Positions 32,469 through 43,339 of a stretch of 64,000 nt of DNA are shown here, in pieces. The notes beneath the pieces are model-generated. The model worked only from the letters and a program-made list of their open reading frames with translations, had not been told where the DNA came from and ran no database searches. The position numbers and the translations under genes were made by a program. Origin of the DNA: Puccinia triticina (Eukaryota; Basidiomycota; Pucciniomycetes; Pucciniales; Pucciniaceae); assembly GCF_026914185.1 (NCBI RefSeq), contig NC_070561.1:4712001-4776000 (forward strand), in the 5' to 3' direction. Within the stretch, counting starts at the first letter, position 1, and the number at the start of each line of letters is the position of its first letter.

Positions 32469-35400
32469 ATGGCCATCCCTAGATCTCCAGTGTTAAGCGG
32501 CGTTAACGTCAATCGTGGTGGACGTACCAGCCGTGTTGCTCCTGCCGCTCCGGCCAATGGTTCCGAATATACACCAATGGAGTTGGAAGCAATGACTTCG
32601 GAACAACGATTATGGTTGGCCGAGCATCCTCGATTTTGGTTGTCTCGAACTTCTAACCCTGAGGATTCCGGGGACAATTTCTGTGACACTTTGCAGTCAC
32701 TGAGTTCTGGTGCCAGCAACGCGGACGCTTCGGAGGATGGAGATGTTACAATGACTCACTCCGATGGCACTGTTAAAGGGAAGACTCGTGAGACTCCGAA
32801 CGAACTTGGTCTCTCCGGCATCTCAGGCCTTGCTGTTGCTGGCCCTTCGCCATTGGTTTCCCCCCCCCCGGTTGTTCCTCCTCTCACCCTTCCTGCGCCG
32901 AGAATCACGGGCAGCCTTGACACTTCGGCTCTCACCCGACTCCATGAAGCAGCTGTTCAACAAGCGGCCCTCAAAGGTGAAACTAGCCTTGGCCTTTATG
33001 AGACCAATGTCGGCCGAGTTTTTAAGGACTGGTTGTTCACCAATTGTCCGAGGTACAATGGTTCTGTTGAGGTTGATGTTAAGCGCTGGCTGGGTACACT
33101 CTCTGCAGTTTTGGATTCTTGTCAAGCCCATCCTGACGTCTGGCACTTGGTTGGATTTCGCCTCCTCTAGCATAAGGCATTCTTGGACTACAAAGATGCC
33201 ATCAATTCTGGTAATTGCCCAGGGAATTGGCGCTCTTTCTGCTCTTGGCTCCTTGACTTGAACCCTCTTTGCGTCTCAAAAGACTCCATTCTTAACAACT
33301 ACGACAAACTTTACCAACAACCCAATGAGACGGCTCAATCTTTCTTCCAGCGTTTCCGTGAATGGCAGCATAAGGCAAAGAATTACGGTTTTCACTATGA
33401 GGCCAGCTCTGGATTTGTAGCTCGTTTGAATCGCGGTCTCAAGGACAAAGTCAAAGGTCTTGTTGCCGCTGAACGACGATGTGGCACTCCTCTCAGTTTT
33501 GATCAGATTGTCATCACGGCTTTGGAGGAGGATCAAACTTACCGCCTTCGCACTGCGAATTCCATCACTTCCAGTTCTTGCAATAATAAACAACCAGCCG
33601 ACGCGGCTGCCTCTTCAACTTCTAAACGTGCCAGTGGATCCGGCTCGAAGGACGGCGGCTCTCGTTCATGCTACAATTGCGGTAAGGAAGGACATCTCAG
33701 TTCAAAGTGTCCCGAACCAAAGACAGCCAAGCAGCTCAAATATGAGGCTAAACGTGGCGCTGGTGGCTCTGGCTCTGGCTCTGGATCTGGCAAGTCTTTA
33801 AATGCTTAGTCGGTGAGGAATTGTCTCTCCCGCCGACTCTTTTTGTCCCTTCTCTTCTTGTAAATTCTTGTAATGAAATTACACTTGTTGGACCTGAAGT
33901 GACTGAGCGCCTTTGTGACACTCGTGATGTGTCAAAAAAGACTATAGTACATGTTTCTGATCACCCAAATTTGGGGACAGTGTCCTCTTCCACTTGAAGA
34001 CAAGATAGTAAGTATGGCATCTATTGATGTATTGAGTGACCGCATGGGATTTGATCAACCCTTGGTCAACTCTTTGTTTCATGAGAGTAACCTAAAAACG
34101 GATTTTTTTCTTTCCATCGAGGGTTGTCTAGCTAACATTCTCTTAGATACTGGTGCAGGTTCATCTTATGTGTCGGAAAGATTTCTTTCAGATCGAGGTT
34201 TTCCCACCTCTTTTGCCTCTACTCCTTACGCCGTTGCAGGTGCTTTTGGTGACGTTGTTCACAGTAACAAAATTTGTGACTTAAAGCTGATGCTTGTCAA
34301 CTTTGTCACTCCTGTTAGTTGTTGAGTAGCTCCTCTTTCCCAGTATGATATCATCTTGGGACGTGACTGGATTTCTACAAATGTCAAATCAACTGACTGG
34401 GCACGAAATGAATGGGTGATTCAAAAACCCAATGGTGCCTTGACGTCCTTTTTTCCTCACTCTGGTTATTCCGCCTCTTTGATTCACACTCTTCAGACTT
34501 TCACCGCGGATCCGGAACTCATTCCGCTATCCCGGAAAGCTTTTTGCCGTGAAATGCGCAAGCCCTCAGTCGAAGTCTTTGTGTGTACGGTCGTTGAAGG
34601 TACTCTGAACGTTCTTGGCCCTCGGGAAATGCCCTTCGCTTCTTTCCCAACAAACTTCAGCGGCTCAGAACCTTTCGGCTCTTGTCTTCGCTCCCTTGTC
34701 TCTCAGTATGAGAGGCTTTTCGATCCAATTGACTCGGTCTCACACAAGGAGCGTTTTATTGAACATCTTATTGATACTGGTGATGCGAAGCCTGTTTATC
34801 AGAATGTTTGCCAGATGTCTCCTCTGTTGCTTCAAGAACTGAAAACCCGGCTCCACAAGTTGCAAAGCACTGGCTGCATCCGGCTCTCAACTTCAGCTTG
34901 GTCTTCGCCAATTCTTTTTGCCAAAAACGCCTCGGGTTCCCTTTGATTTTGTGTTGACTAACGCACTTTGAATGCTGTCACAAAGAAGGACCGTCACCCT
35001 CTTCCGTTGATTCAAGAATGCTTTGATTCCCTTCAAGGTGCGAAGTATTTTTCTAAAATTGATTCACAGCAGGGTTTTCATCAGATGAAAATTGCCCCTG
35101 CTGATGTACCCAAGACGGCTTTTGGGACGAAGTACGGCCATTATGAATGGCTTGTTATGCCCTTTGGGCTTGTTAATGCTCCAAGTACCTTTCAGCAAAT
35201 GATGACGCACATTCTTTGTGAGTACATTGATGTTTTTGTTCAAGTCTATCTTGATGACATATTGATTTACTCGACATCAGAGGCTGATCATATTAAACAT
35301 GTAGAAACGGTCCTGGCTGCTTTGCAAGCTGAAGAGCTGCGTTGCAGTGGACACAAGTGTTCCTTTGGCCTCAAGGAAATTCAGTATGTTGGTCATCTTG

Positions 35401-37085
35401 TTTCTCAAAACGGGATCCGGCCAATGCCTGACAAACTAGAAGCTGTCGATAATTGGCCTCGTCCATCAAATGTTCATGATGTTTGGAGTTTTCTTGGCTT
35501 GTGTAGTTTCTACAGACGGTATGTTAAGAACTTCGCCAAAATAGCCTCCCCCCTGCATGATCTGACAGCAGGAAATGTTACCAAACGCCAGGTTGTCAAG
35601 TGGTTTCCTCTCCATGAGGCCGCTTTTCTGGAATTGAAACAAGCCTTGATTACGTCCCCTGTTCTTCTCACTCCGAACCCTTCCAAACCCTACACTATTG
35701 AGACGGACGCCTCCAATTTCGCGATTGGCGCGGTTCTCCTGCAACTAGGCCCGGATGGGAGCGACCATCCTGTCGCCTTCGAGTCCAGCAAGCTAAATTC
35801 GGCCCAACGGAACTATCCAGCTCAGGAGCGTGAACTGCTGGCCATCATTCACTCGTGGCGCAAATGGCAGGTTTATCTGGACGGCGCCGTTGCCACGACC
35901 ATCGTCTACACCGACCACGCTTCTCTCCAGTACCTCCACTCTCAAAAGGTCCCTTCCAAACGCCTTTCTCGGTGGATCGAGGAATTCTCCGAAATGGATA
36001 TCGAGGTTAAATACAAAAAGGGCTCGGAAAATATCGTCCCCAATGCTTTATCCCGGCGGTCTGATCTCTTCATAATCCAGGACGTTTCCGAGGATCTTCA
36101 CCCGTCTGACTGGCCCCTCCTTATTCCTTACATTCTCGACGACACTCCCATCCCTCCTTCCATCTCTCTTACTTTGATTGATACAGCCAAAGAGAATCTT
36201 GTTTATTTTTCTTATGACGCTGACGAAGAGACCTTGCTCTACACAGGACGTCCGGGTAGGAGCAAAAAGTCCCCTTTCATTCCTTTCCGGCATCGTTTGG
36301 ACCTACTCACCCAGGTCCATGATTCCCTTGGCCATCGTGGTCGGGACGCTACATTATCTCTGCTCCGCGGTCGCGGATGGTGGGCTCACCGGGCTACAGA
36401 TGTTAAACATTATATTCGTACATGTTCGGTTTGCCAGACGTTTGAGCAACCTCGTCATACGCAGCAAACCTTGGAACAAGTTCCTTTGCCTGCTGTCGGA
36501 CCTTTTGAACTCTGGTCCGCGGATTTCATCTCTATGCCCAAGAGTTCTCCGAGTAAGTTCAAGTGGATCTTAACCGTGATTGATCATTGCACGTCTTGGC
36601 CTATCGCAGTTCCGATGAAGGAAGCTACTGCAGCTGCGATTGCTGATGTCCTTATTGAACATGTTATTGTTCCTTTTGGCACTCCTAAGGAATTTCTCAC
36701 CGATCGTGGTTCAAATTTCCTCTCGAAAGGCCTCCTTAAATTTTTTGAAGCCTCAAAAATAAAGAAGTCAAACACCTCCGGTTATCACCCTCAAACAAAT
36801 GGAAAAAATGAGCGCTATAACGATATCCTTGAAGCTGCAATTTTCCGACTGAATACTACTGGCAATCCCTCCAAATGGGAGAACATCTTACCCGCTGCAC
36901 TCTATTTGACTCGCATTCATATGAGCGATAGCAGTAAATTCTCCCCCTTTGAATTAACTTACGGCGTTTCACCACCCCTTGCTTTCAAAAGGAAGAAGAT
37001 GGGAGGATTGGAAAGAGATGACCACATTCCGCCTTGGGATGTGGATCCTTCTCTCTCTGTTAGAGTACTAAGCCCTAAGGTCTGA
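32469..37085 (+). pseudogene. Gypsy Gag-Pol with about four nonsense codons
   Basis: Gag starts at ATG 32469. A TAG at 33168-33170 interrupts it, after which the same frame runs on to the zinc knuckle CYNCGKEGHLSSKCPEPK. Protease: NILLDTGAGSSYVSE. TGA at 34323-34325; frame resumes with YDIILGRDWIST. TGA at 34944-34946 and a TAA a few codons later fall just before the RT core. RT active site: VQVYLDDILIYS. RNase H: TIETDASNFAIGAVL. Integrase: HDSLGHRGRDATLSLL, WSADFIS, EFLTDRGSNFLS and TNGKNERYND (Asp-Asp-Glu present). Each stop lies in one continuous frame, so they are point changes, not rearrangements. Truncated at 37085. Confidence 0.85.
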
Positions 37086-37259
37086 GCCCAACCCGTAACT
37101 CCAGGTGGCCTGGAGCCTGCTCAGACCCCGTAACTCTAGGCCTCCTGTAGAGTCACCACTATTTATCCCAACTTGTGTCCACTAAGGCGTCCTCCGCGTG
37201 AAGTGACGTTCCTGTCGTGGTTTAGTTAACCTTGTCAAATTCTCATGGTTTCTATGTTA
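37086..37259. other. Junction between truncated Gypsy and DIRS copy 2
   Basis: Non-coding. Contains a duplicated CCCGTAACTC phrase (37099 and 37126). No terminal repeat of either element is recognisable. Confidence 0.3.
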
Positions 37260-39369
37260 TTACTCCGATATCTGCTCAACAAGTGTTTCAAGGTCTCTCG
37301 GGATCTCTATCCTTAGCTGATCTCTATTCCGGTGTCCCAAACGGATTCCTCTTGACAAGGTGTTGGCTTGGTTTTCTGCGGATTTCACCCTCTTTGCAAC
37401 CAGGTTAACTTGGGGCTTGATCAACATGCTTTGGATTTTCTTCCACTCTTGATTTACAAAGTGGTCCTTTGATTTCCTCTTGAGGATCACGCTCTCTGTT
37501 GTTGTGTTGTTGGTCCACACTATGAAAGTCTTCCCTTTCCGTGCGCCTAATTTCAGCAGCATTATGAGTCCAAGTTGTACCGCCACCGTTTCTAGTCTAG
37601 AGATCCGTTTTTCTTCCTCTTCCCCTTCCTCCATATCTTTTTCCAATTCCTCCATTGATCTAAGGCGGAATTGAGCCCAACGCCGGCCAATTAGCACACC
37701 AATGCCGTAGCCAGTGGATGCATCGCCAACCCAACCTATCTCGGTTGGGTCTTGCCGCGCGATGAGTCGCGTCAGCGTGAAGTTCTTCAATGTTGTTAGC
37801 CATGCGTGTAGATCTTCCTCCGCGTCTTTAGGAATTGGCCGGTGCTTGTTCTTGTGTACCCAGTCTTTCAGCCAACTATACACCCCGCACAGATAGCACC
37901 GTAGTTGTGGTAAGACATAAGAAACATGGTTTAACCAACGGTGAAACAGATACTATACAATACAGTATCTTCAGATACTTGTGTATTGTATCTGTTGAAA
38001 AATACAAAATTGTAAATACAAATGTATTGTATCTGCCTGAAGATACAATACCATAGTATTGTATCAATAAATTATTAAAACTTGATTTTCTTGTTTTTGG
38101 CCACTGTGGACTGTATATACAGAAAAACTATCAAAAATGATAAAAATACAGTATCTTGTATCGGTCTGTATTTGCAACAAGATACCAAAGTTTGAATACA
38201 TTTGTATAGTATTGGTCTTTGAATACAATACAAATAAATAGTATTGGGTGCAAAACAGATACAAATACAGGCAGATACAGATACATGTATTGTATTTGTT
38301 TCACCGTTGGTTTAAACTCCCTGCTATGACCTTGACTTCATTGTACGAGAATTCTGCGCCTATTTCCAAGAAGTGCTGTACCTGCTGAATCCTCTTAGCG
38401 AGTTTCTTTTCTGGTAGCCGTACTGTCTTTTCCTTCCCGTTCCATATGAAGCCAAGGAACTTTTGTTCTTCTAGGAAAGGTGAGTACTTTTCTTTGTTAG
38501 TCTTCACCCCTAGCTCGTTGGATTGTTTCACCACATCCGTCATTAAGGCGGGGGAGTCCATTTTCTTGATGAAAAGATTATTGTCCACCCAGCAAAAAAT
38601 GGTCAGGACTTCAAACTCGTGCATCATGATCTTTTTCCATGCATCTGCGGGCCTGCCAAATGATCTGCATCCGGCGACCCTCCCAAAGGTGATGCGCGTG
38701 TCCAGAAGGAGTCCGTCGTTGAAGTCCCGTACCATCAGGTACAGCCACTGGTTAGGGGCTGTTGGGATTTGCCTATAGGCTTTCTCCCAATCAAATAGCG
38801 CTAAGAGTACCGGCTCCTTCTGTTCCTTCAGGAACTTCGCGACCACGTCAAAATCATCCCACGTTGTTTGGAAATCGGCCAATTCTACAAAAGAGTTTAC
38901 CAATGGAATGTTTCCCTGTCCGTGTGGGAAGGATAGGTCGTTGATGGGCCTTAGTGAGCCATCTCCGTTAATCACGGCTCCTAGCGGGTTGGTCCTGAAA
39001 AATTTGAATCTTTTTGCGACCTGCTCGTATGTGTAGGGTCCAAACATGCGGCCCGCCTTGAGTTCCTTTTGGATTGACTCTTCAATCTTTTCCTTTGCCA
39101 TTAGCGCGGATGTATGGTTTGGAGGTGTGTAGAAAGGGTTCTTGCCGGCCACCTTGTGAACAGGGATTCCTTGGTCGAAACCTTTGCAAAAACCTGACAG
39201 GACGTCTGCGTATTCTGTATCTAAACCTGCTTTACAAAGTGCTTTTTCCCAGGCGTCGACATCCATCTCGCAAGTCACTTTTGTTGGCCAATCTCCGCTT
39301 ATCCCATTGTCATTTCCCTTTTTGCTCTTTACCGGCTTGTCCTTTTCACCTGTTTTGTGCCCGTTCAAG
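37260..39369 (-). pseudogene. DIRS copy 2 RT-RNase H, interrupted and with three Asp-to-Asn changes
   Basis: RT (39369-38316): FKGFDQGIPVHKV-like start, ALFDWEKAYRQIPTAPNQW, RITFGRVAGCRSFGRPAD, and an active site reading WVDNNLF where copy 1 has WVDDNLF. After the inserted element the frame resumes with SWLKDWVHKNK and RNase H (37883-37260): WVGDASTGYG and SRLETVA are kept, but VWTNNTT and NQANTLSRG have Asn where copy 1 has WTDNN and NKADALSRG. The enzyme is predicted dead even without the insertion. The acceptor at 39370 gives the preferred 5' boundary. Confidence 0.85.
37935..38310. mobile_element. 376-bp non-autonomous TIR element, TSD TTTAA
   Basis: Ends are inverted repeats, CCAACGGTGAAACA perfect for 14 bp and imperfect further in. 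Direct repeats TTTAA flank it (37930-37934 and 38311-38315). The core TTAA would suit a piggyBac-like mechanism; a plain 5-bp duplication is also possible. The inside is built of ATACA / TGTAT words in both directions (GATACAATAC, GTATTGTATC) and codes for nothing. Taking out the element plus one TTTAA makes the surrounding RT frame continuous and colinear with copy 1, which fixes both ends. Confidence 0.85.
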
Positions 39370-39590
39370 CTGCTTCTCAAAAAAGAAGAACTACAGCGCA
39401 AATTACTCAATCAGAACTTCATCTTTCTCACGTGACTTCCTGACAGAAGGGGCCTCATTGGCCCCCGTCTCTTGTCTTCTTCCCAGCAATAGGCCAAATA
39501 TGTTTGTCTCATGTGTTACATTGTTGGCATTGCAAAAACAAACCAAACAAGGAAAGGAAATCTGAAAATTTTGGGAAAAACAACGCTAAC
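39370..39590 (-). promoter_or_regulatory. Candidate Gag-Pol joining intron of DIRS copy 2
   Basis: On the minus strand the Gag stop TAG (39592-39590) contains the G of a donor GTTAGC. A T-rich acceptor (TTCTTCTTTTTTGAGAAGCAG) ends at 39370. Splicing joins Gag to RT in phase 2, as in copy 1. The donor is weak by consensus. Confidence 0.45.
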
Positions 39591-41323
39591 TAGTAGTTCC
39601 TCCCTTTCCCATTTCCTTTGTTCCTCCCTCTTCCTCCTCCTCCTGATCCTCCCCCGCCCCCGCCCCCACCTCCAGATTCGCTGCCGTCCCGGTGTCCGTT
39701 ACCATCCCGTTTGTGGTACGCTGGGTTCCACCGGTTCCCTTTGTAGCCGCTGCTCTTACCCGGATGTTCCTTGGACCCGCTAGGGCCTTTGGGTGGGTCA
39801 GGACCGGGTTTTGTACTTGCAGGGGGCCCTTTTGCTGTCGGAAGGTGGGGTTGTTGGAAATGGAGCGGGATCTTTGACTCGTCCTTTTTTGCTATTGGCT
39901 GACCTGTCGTTGGATCCCACAAAGCGCGGCAGCATCCAACCGCGTATGGGTTATCTGTGTATTTGGTTTTGCCAAACCGGACTGCCTTTGCATGCATGTT
40001 CAGGGCTATCTCCGCCCGGTACACTGATATGTTAGCTACCAATAACCTTCCGTCCGGAAGGCGCACCCAATGAGTTAATGCGTTCGTCCTAACGTGTATA
40101 TTGTACCGTAGGGCCGTCATGAAGCCGTGCCTCCCAATTATTCCGTCTGCATTCTTCTTGTGGGCGATGAGCCAGACTGCGAGATTTGCATGTGATGGGA
40201 TTTTGCTAATGGCGTTGTAGAACCCCTGATGGTTCAACGACCAGTCCTGGTAAGTTTGAGTGTATTCTCTCGGATACGGGTATCCGGTATACCTGAGTTT
40301 GTCCCTGTTTGACTCTTCCAACTTTCTCCGTTTGTCTGCGCAATAAAGGAGGGCTTTATCCTGCCACTCTTGATTGAAGATTGTCAATGGGAGTGGCACC
40401 CTGAACGCGACCAGGTTCTTCTCAAAAAACGGCGTGAACCCTAAGTCATTGTTTATTGGTATGGCGGAGTCATCAAATATGATTCCTCCGTCTTGAGGCT
40501 GAGAACCAGCGGTCATCTCTTTGTGGTCTTGTGTCTTCGTCGGGTTGGCCGGTGGTGGGACGGGTACCTTGATTCCGGCCAGTGATGTTGCTGACAAAGG
40601 TTGGGGTGGTCCTTGGGGGAGGCTGGGTTTGCGCCTTGGATCCATATGGTTGGTCGCAGGAGTCTGTGGTTGATCTTCAACAATTGTACCCCCTAGGCCC
40701 GCGCATACTTGATTAAACATCAAGGACTCTGCCTTCCTCCCCGCGGCTGCTGCTGCCTTTGCCTGCCCAATCATCTCCAGCATTGTTCTTCTCAGCTCCC
40801 TCTTCTCCCCCGCGGCTCCCGCTGCTGCCGCTTCCTCTTCGGCGTCCACTGGGTCATCCACTGTATGTTGTAAGACAATACATAGGTTCAGTTCCTTCTA
40901 TTCAATGGTTGGCATTCCTGTTTGCATTCCTGGTTGGCATTCCTAATTGGATCCAATTCACTTACCAGTCCCTTTCCCTCGCCCCGTCTCTTCCCTGTTC
41001 CCTTCCTCTCCCCCTATCCACCTTCCCGGCTCTCCGACTTCTTTGATTATCTCCATTGGATCTCGCTGTTCGTCCGGGATCCTTGACGTCGACCTGGTCG
41101 CGGGCTTTTTTGCTGGCCCTTTTGGCGCGGGATTCTTTCCTGTCTTCTTTTGCGCACCCGTTTTCTTGCCCGGTGGGTCGCCCCCTGTCGGGGCTGTCGC
41201 TAGCAGAGCTTCTTCTCCTTCTACCGTACCTAGAGCCGCATCCCCCGTCGCTTGGACATCTGCGTCTCGGTCCTTGTCCCTTCGTGCTGCCTTCACCGCT
41301 GCCGACGCTTCTGCTATACTGAG
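39591..41323 (-). CDS. DIRS copy 2 Gag-like protein, spliced and open
   Basis: The N-terminal exon (about 41323-40966) encodes an Ala/Lys/Arg-rich segment (SIAEASAAVKAARRDKDRDA) that parallels the N-terminus of copy 1. A 105-nt intron (40965-40861, GTAAGT...CATACAG) joins it in phase 1 to DDPVDAEEEAAAAG. The conserved block reads PFFEKNLVAFRVPLPLTIFN, then YPYPREYTQTYQDWSLNHQG. The C-terminus is Gly-rich and basic (GGGGGGGSGGGGRGRNKGNG) and should bind nucleic acid. The upstream acceptor ATACTCAG near 41324 implies another 5' exon. No stop or frameshift is seen, unlike its RT. Confidence 0.65.
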
Positions 41324-41340
41324 TATATTGTGATTCTTTG

Positions 41341-41845
41341 ATTAGCACTCTGCACTTCTCTGCTTATCAATACCTTGGTTGGCGAAAATTTATCCTGCGA
41401 GAGCTGGCGGGTCGAGTTCGGCGGCTAGGTTGAGTTTGGCGGATCTGCCGGATGCTTCCTGCCGGTACCGGTTGAACTTTGCCTAACTAGGTTTGCAGCC
41501 TTTCTGCTGCGGACCGGTGCTGCGTGGCGCGCAAGGGTTCTCGGGCTCCCTGCTCTGCCTGCCGCCGGAGCCGTTGGCGCGCACCTATGCGGCACACCAC
41601 CAATTCTACTACCGCTCCTTGGACTAGGCCCACCTCCCGCTATGATCCCGGTAAGCTACCATGAAGAAAATGAAAAGAGTTTGTTTGTGCTATTTACCTG
41701 AAAGCAGCACGAATGGGTGCTATTGCTTTTGGGGTTATTTCTCCTGAGTTGCTTGGTCTGAGCTAGTGAGCTTATGGTCAGATGCGAGGTGAGAAGGCGG
41801 GCTGTTTAGTGCGCCTTTGTTAGCTTTGCTGCATAATGCTGTCGT
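41341..41845. other. Upstream region of DIRS copy 2
   Basis: GC-rich, with repeated GGCGGGT / GCCGG words but no gene. It probably includes the 5' end of the DIRS element and the flank of the palindromic array that follows. Confidence 0.3.
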
Positions 41846-42262
41846 TCAGGAGGGACGCCTCCCGGTCGACTGCTCGACATGGCTGTTGACCGGGAGGGAC
41901 GCCTCCCGGTCAACTGCTTGATATGGCTGTTGACCGAGAGGGACCCTCCCGGTCGACTGCTCGATATGGCTGTTGACTGGGAGGGACTCCTCCCGGTTGA
42001 CTGCTTGATATGACTGTTGACTGGGAGGGATTCCTCCCGTTTGACTGCTTGATATGACTGTTGACCAGGAGGGATTCTTCCTGGTTGACTGGTGTGTATA
42101 GTCGTCCCTCCCGGTCGACTGGTTGTCTAGTCGCCAACCGGGAGAAATTTTTCCCGGTCGACTGCTTGATACATATGCCTGTCGACCGGGAAAGACTCAT
42201 CCCGGTCAACTATTGTATGTTACTGTCGACCGGGAGGGACCTTCCCCGATTGACAGCAACAT
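41846..42262. repeat. Palindromic minisatellite array A, about 44-bp period
   Basis: About nine units with the plan TGTTGACCGGGAGGGA, a short loop, CCTCCCGGTCAACTGCTTGA, TATGGC. Each unit is a near-perfect hairpin (GACCGGGAGG against CCTCCCGGTC). Later units vary while keeping the two arms complementary (for example CCAGGAGG with CTTCCTGG, CGGGAAA with TTTCCCG). Confidence 0.85.
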
Positions 42263-42299
42263 ACAACGGCTTCATGGCTGCCGACCGCTGCAGCTCCCA

Positions 42300-42475
42300 T
42301 ACCCTAGGGAGAGCAGATACCCGCCGGAATACACAGGTACCAGCTGGATTCTGCCGGAATCTCAGACATCCTCATCCGCTGGCGGGTATCCGCCCACTCT
42401 GGCGGATACCCGCCAGCGGATAGCGGATACCCGCAGCGGGTTTGAAGTGACCATCTCTACCGGACTGTGCCGGTC
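42300..42475. repeat. GGCGGGTATCCGC-type palindromic patch
   Basis: Alternating GGCGGGTATCCGCC and GGCGGATACCCGCCAGCGGATA words, ending in CCCGCAGCGGGTT and CATCTCTA. The same plan, with GGTACC in place of GGTATCC, lies at 45262-45432 and 11025-11110 beside hAT genes. Confidence 0.6.
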
Positions 42476-42529
42476 ATCGAGTGGGTCTCAGTCCACTCAA
42501 TGACCGTGGGTCTCAGTCCACTCGATGAC

Positions 42530-42925
42530 CGGTGTGTGCCGGTCATCAAGGGGTTATGTACCCTCTTGATGGCCGGTGTGTGCCGCCGGCATCGCAAGGG
42601 TTGTGTACCCTCTTGATGACCAGTGTGTACCGGTCATCAAGTGGGTTGTGTACTCACTTGATGACTGGCGTGTGCCATTCATCAAGTGGGTTGTGTACCC
42701 ACTCAATGACTGGCGTGTGCCGGTCATCAAGGGGTTGTGTTCTCTCTTGATGAACGGTGTGTGCCGTTCATCAAGTGGGTTGTGTACCCACTCGATGACC
42801 GGTGTGTGCCGGTCATCAAGGGGTTGTGTACCCTCTTGATGGTGGGTGTGTGCCGGCATCGCAAGGGTTGTGTACCCTCTTGATGACCGGACTGTGCCGG
42901 TCATTGAGTGGGTTGTGTACATCAC
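42530..42925. repeat. Palindromic minisatellite array B, about 45-bp period
   Basis: About nine units: GTGCCGGTCATCAAG, GGGTTGTGTACCC, CTTGATGACCGGTGT. Arms are complementary around a loop that is itself GGGTTGTGTACCC-like. Neighbouring units swap AAGGGG/CCCTCTT and AAGTGGG/CCCACTT versions so the hairpin is kept. Different sequence from array A but the same period and plan. Confidence 0.85.
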
Positions 42926-42946
42926 CACTTGATGGCTGGATGGTGA

Positions 42947-43115
42947 TGTTGACCAGGAGGGATTCCTCCTGGTCGACAGGTGGATGTGGTTGGCCGGGAG
43001 GTACTGCCCCCGGCCACCGGCTGTATGTTGGTGTCTGCTCCGGTTGACATGGTTTCCCATTGTTGACCAGGAGCTTCTTGAGGGGGAGGCATTCCACCCG
43101 GTCAACAAGAGGCAG
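42947..43115. repeat. Mixed palindromic units after array B
   Basis: Two or three looser units of the array A type (GTTGACCAGGAGGGATTCCTCCTGGTCGACA and a GGCCGGGAGG...CCCCCGGCC version). Confidence 0.6.
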
Positions 43116-43339
43116 GAGGGGCTGATGCTGGCTGACAAGCCCAGGTTGGCAAACCATGGATCTCCTGAGCATTTGCCTCAGAGACCATGGATCCCAGCTG
43201 AGCAATTGCCTCAGAGCTCAGTCTTTTCTAGTGCACTGTGCACTAGAATGATGTTGTGCAAATGCCAAATATTCCAGGCTCTTCCAGCCTGGGATTTATT
43301 TGTATGAACCTGGTTCCAAATGAGTATTGACTCAAGTAT

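Larger units (their letters stand above)
27350..37085 (+). mobile_element. Gypsy (Ty3)-type retrotransposon, split by Copia 2 and truncated at the 3' end
   Basis: The 5' LTR and leader (about 27.35-28.12 kb) are separated from gag-pol (32469-37085) by a complete Copia element. The leader continues across it at GTTAG|ATCATC. Domain order protease, RT, RNase H, integrase defines Ty3/Gypsy. Pol ends after SPPLAFKRKKMG, without integrase C-terminal region, chromodomain or 3' LTR, next to the reversed DIRS copy 2. The left LTR edge could not be placed. Confidence 0.8.
37260..41340 (-). mobile_element. DIRS/Ngaro-type retrotransposon, copy 2, lacking the recombinase
   Basis: Same gene order as copy 1 (Gag, then RT-RNase H), reversed, with clear but diverged protein similarity. 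It ends after RNase H at 37260 where the Gypsy element's truncated end lies, so the tyrosine recombinase and 3' end are lost. RT is interrupted by a 376-bp TIR element, and catalytic Asp residues are changed. Gag is open throughout. Confidence 0.85.

Noticed and set aside
33168..33170. Programmed stop-codon readthrough in Gypsy Gag
   Set aside because: At least three other nonsense codons occur in the same element, so simple decay explains it better.
41846..42925. Regularly spaced repeats that look superficially like a CRISPR array
   Set aside because: The whole unit, including the loop, is repeated; there are no unique spacers, no cas genes, and the setting is a eukaryotic genome.
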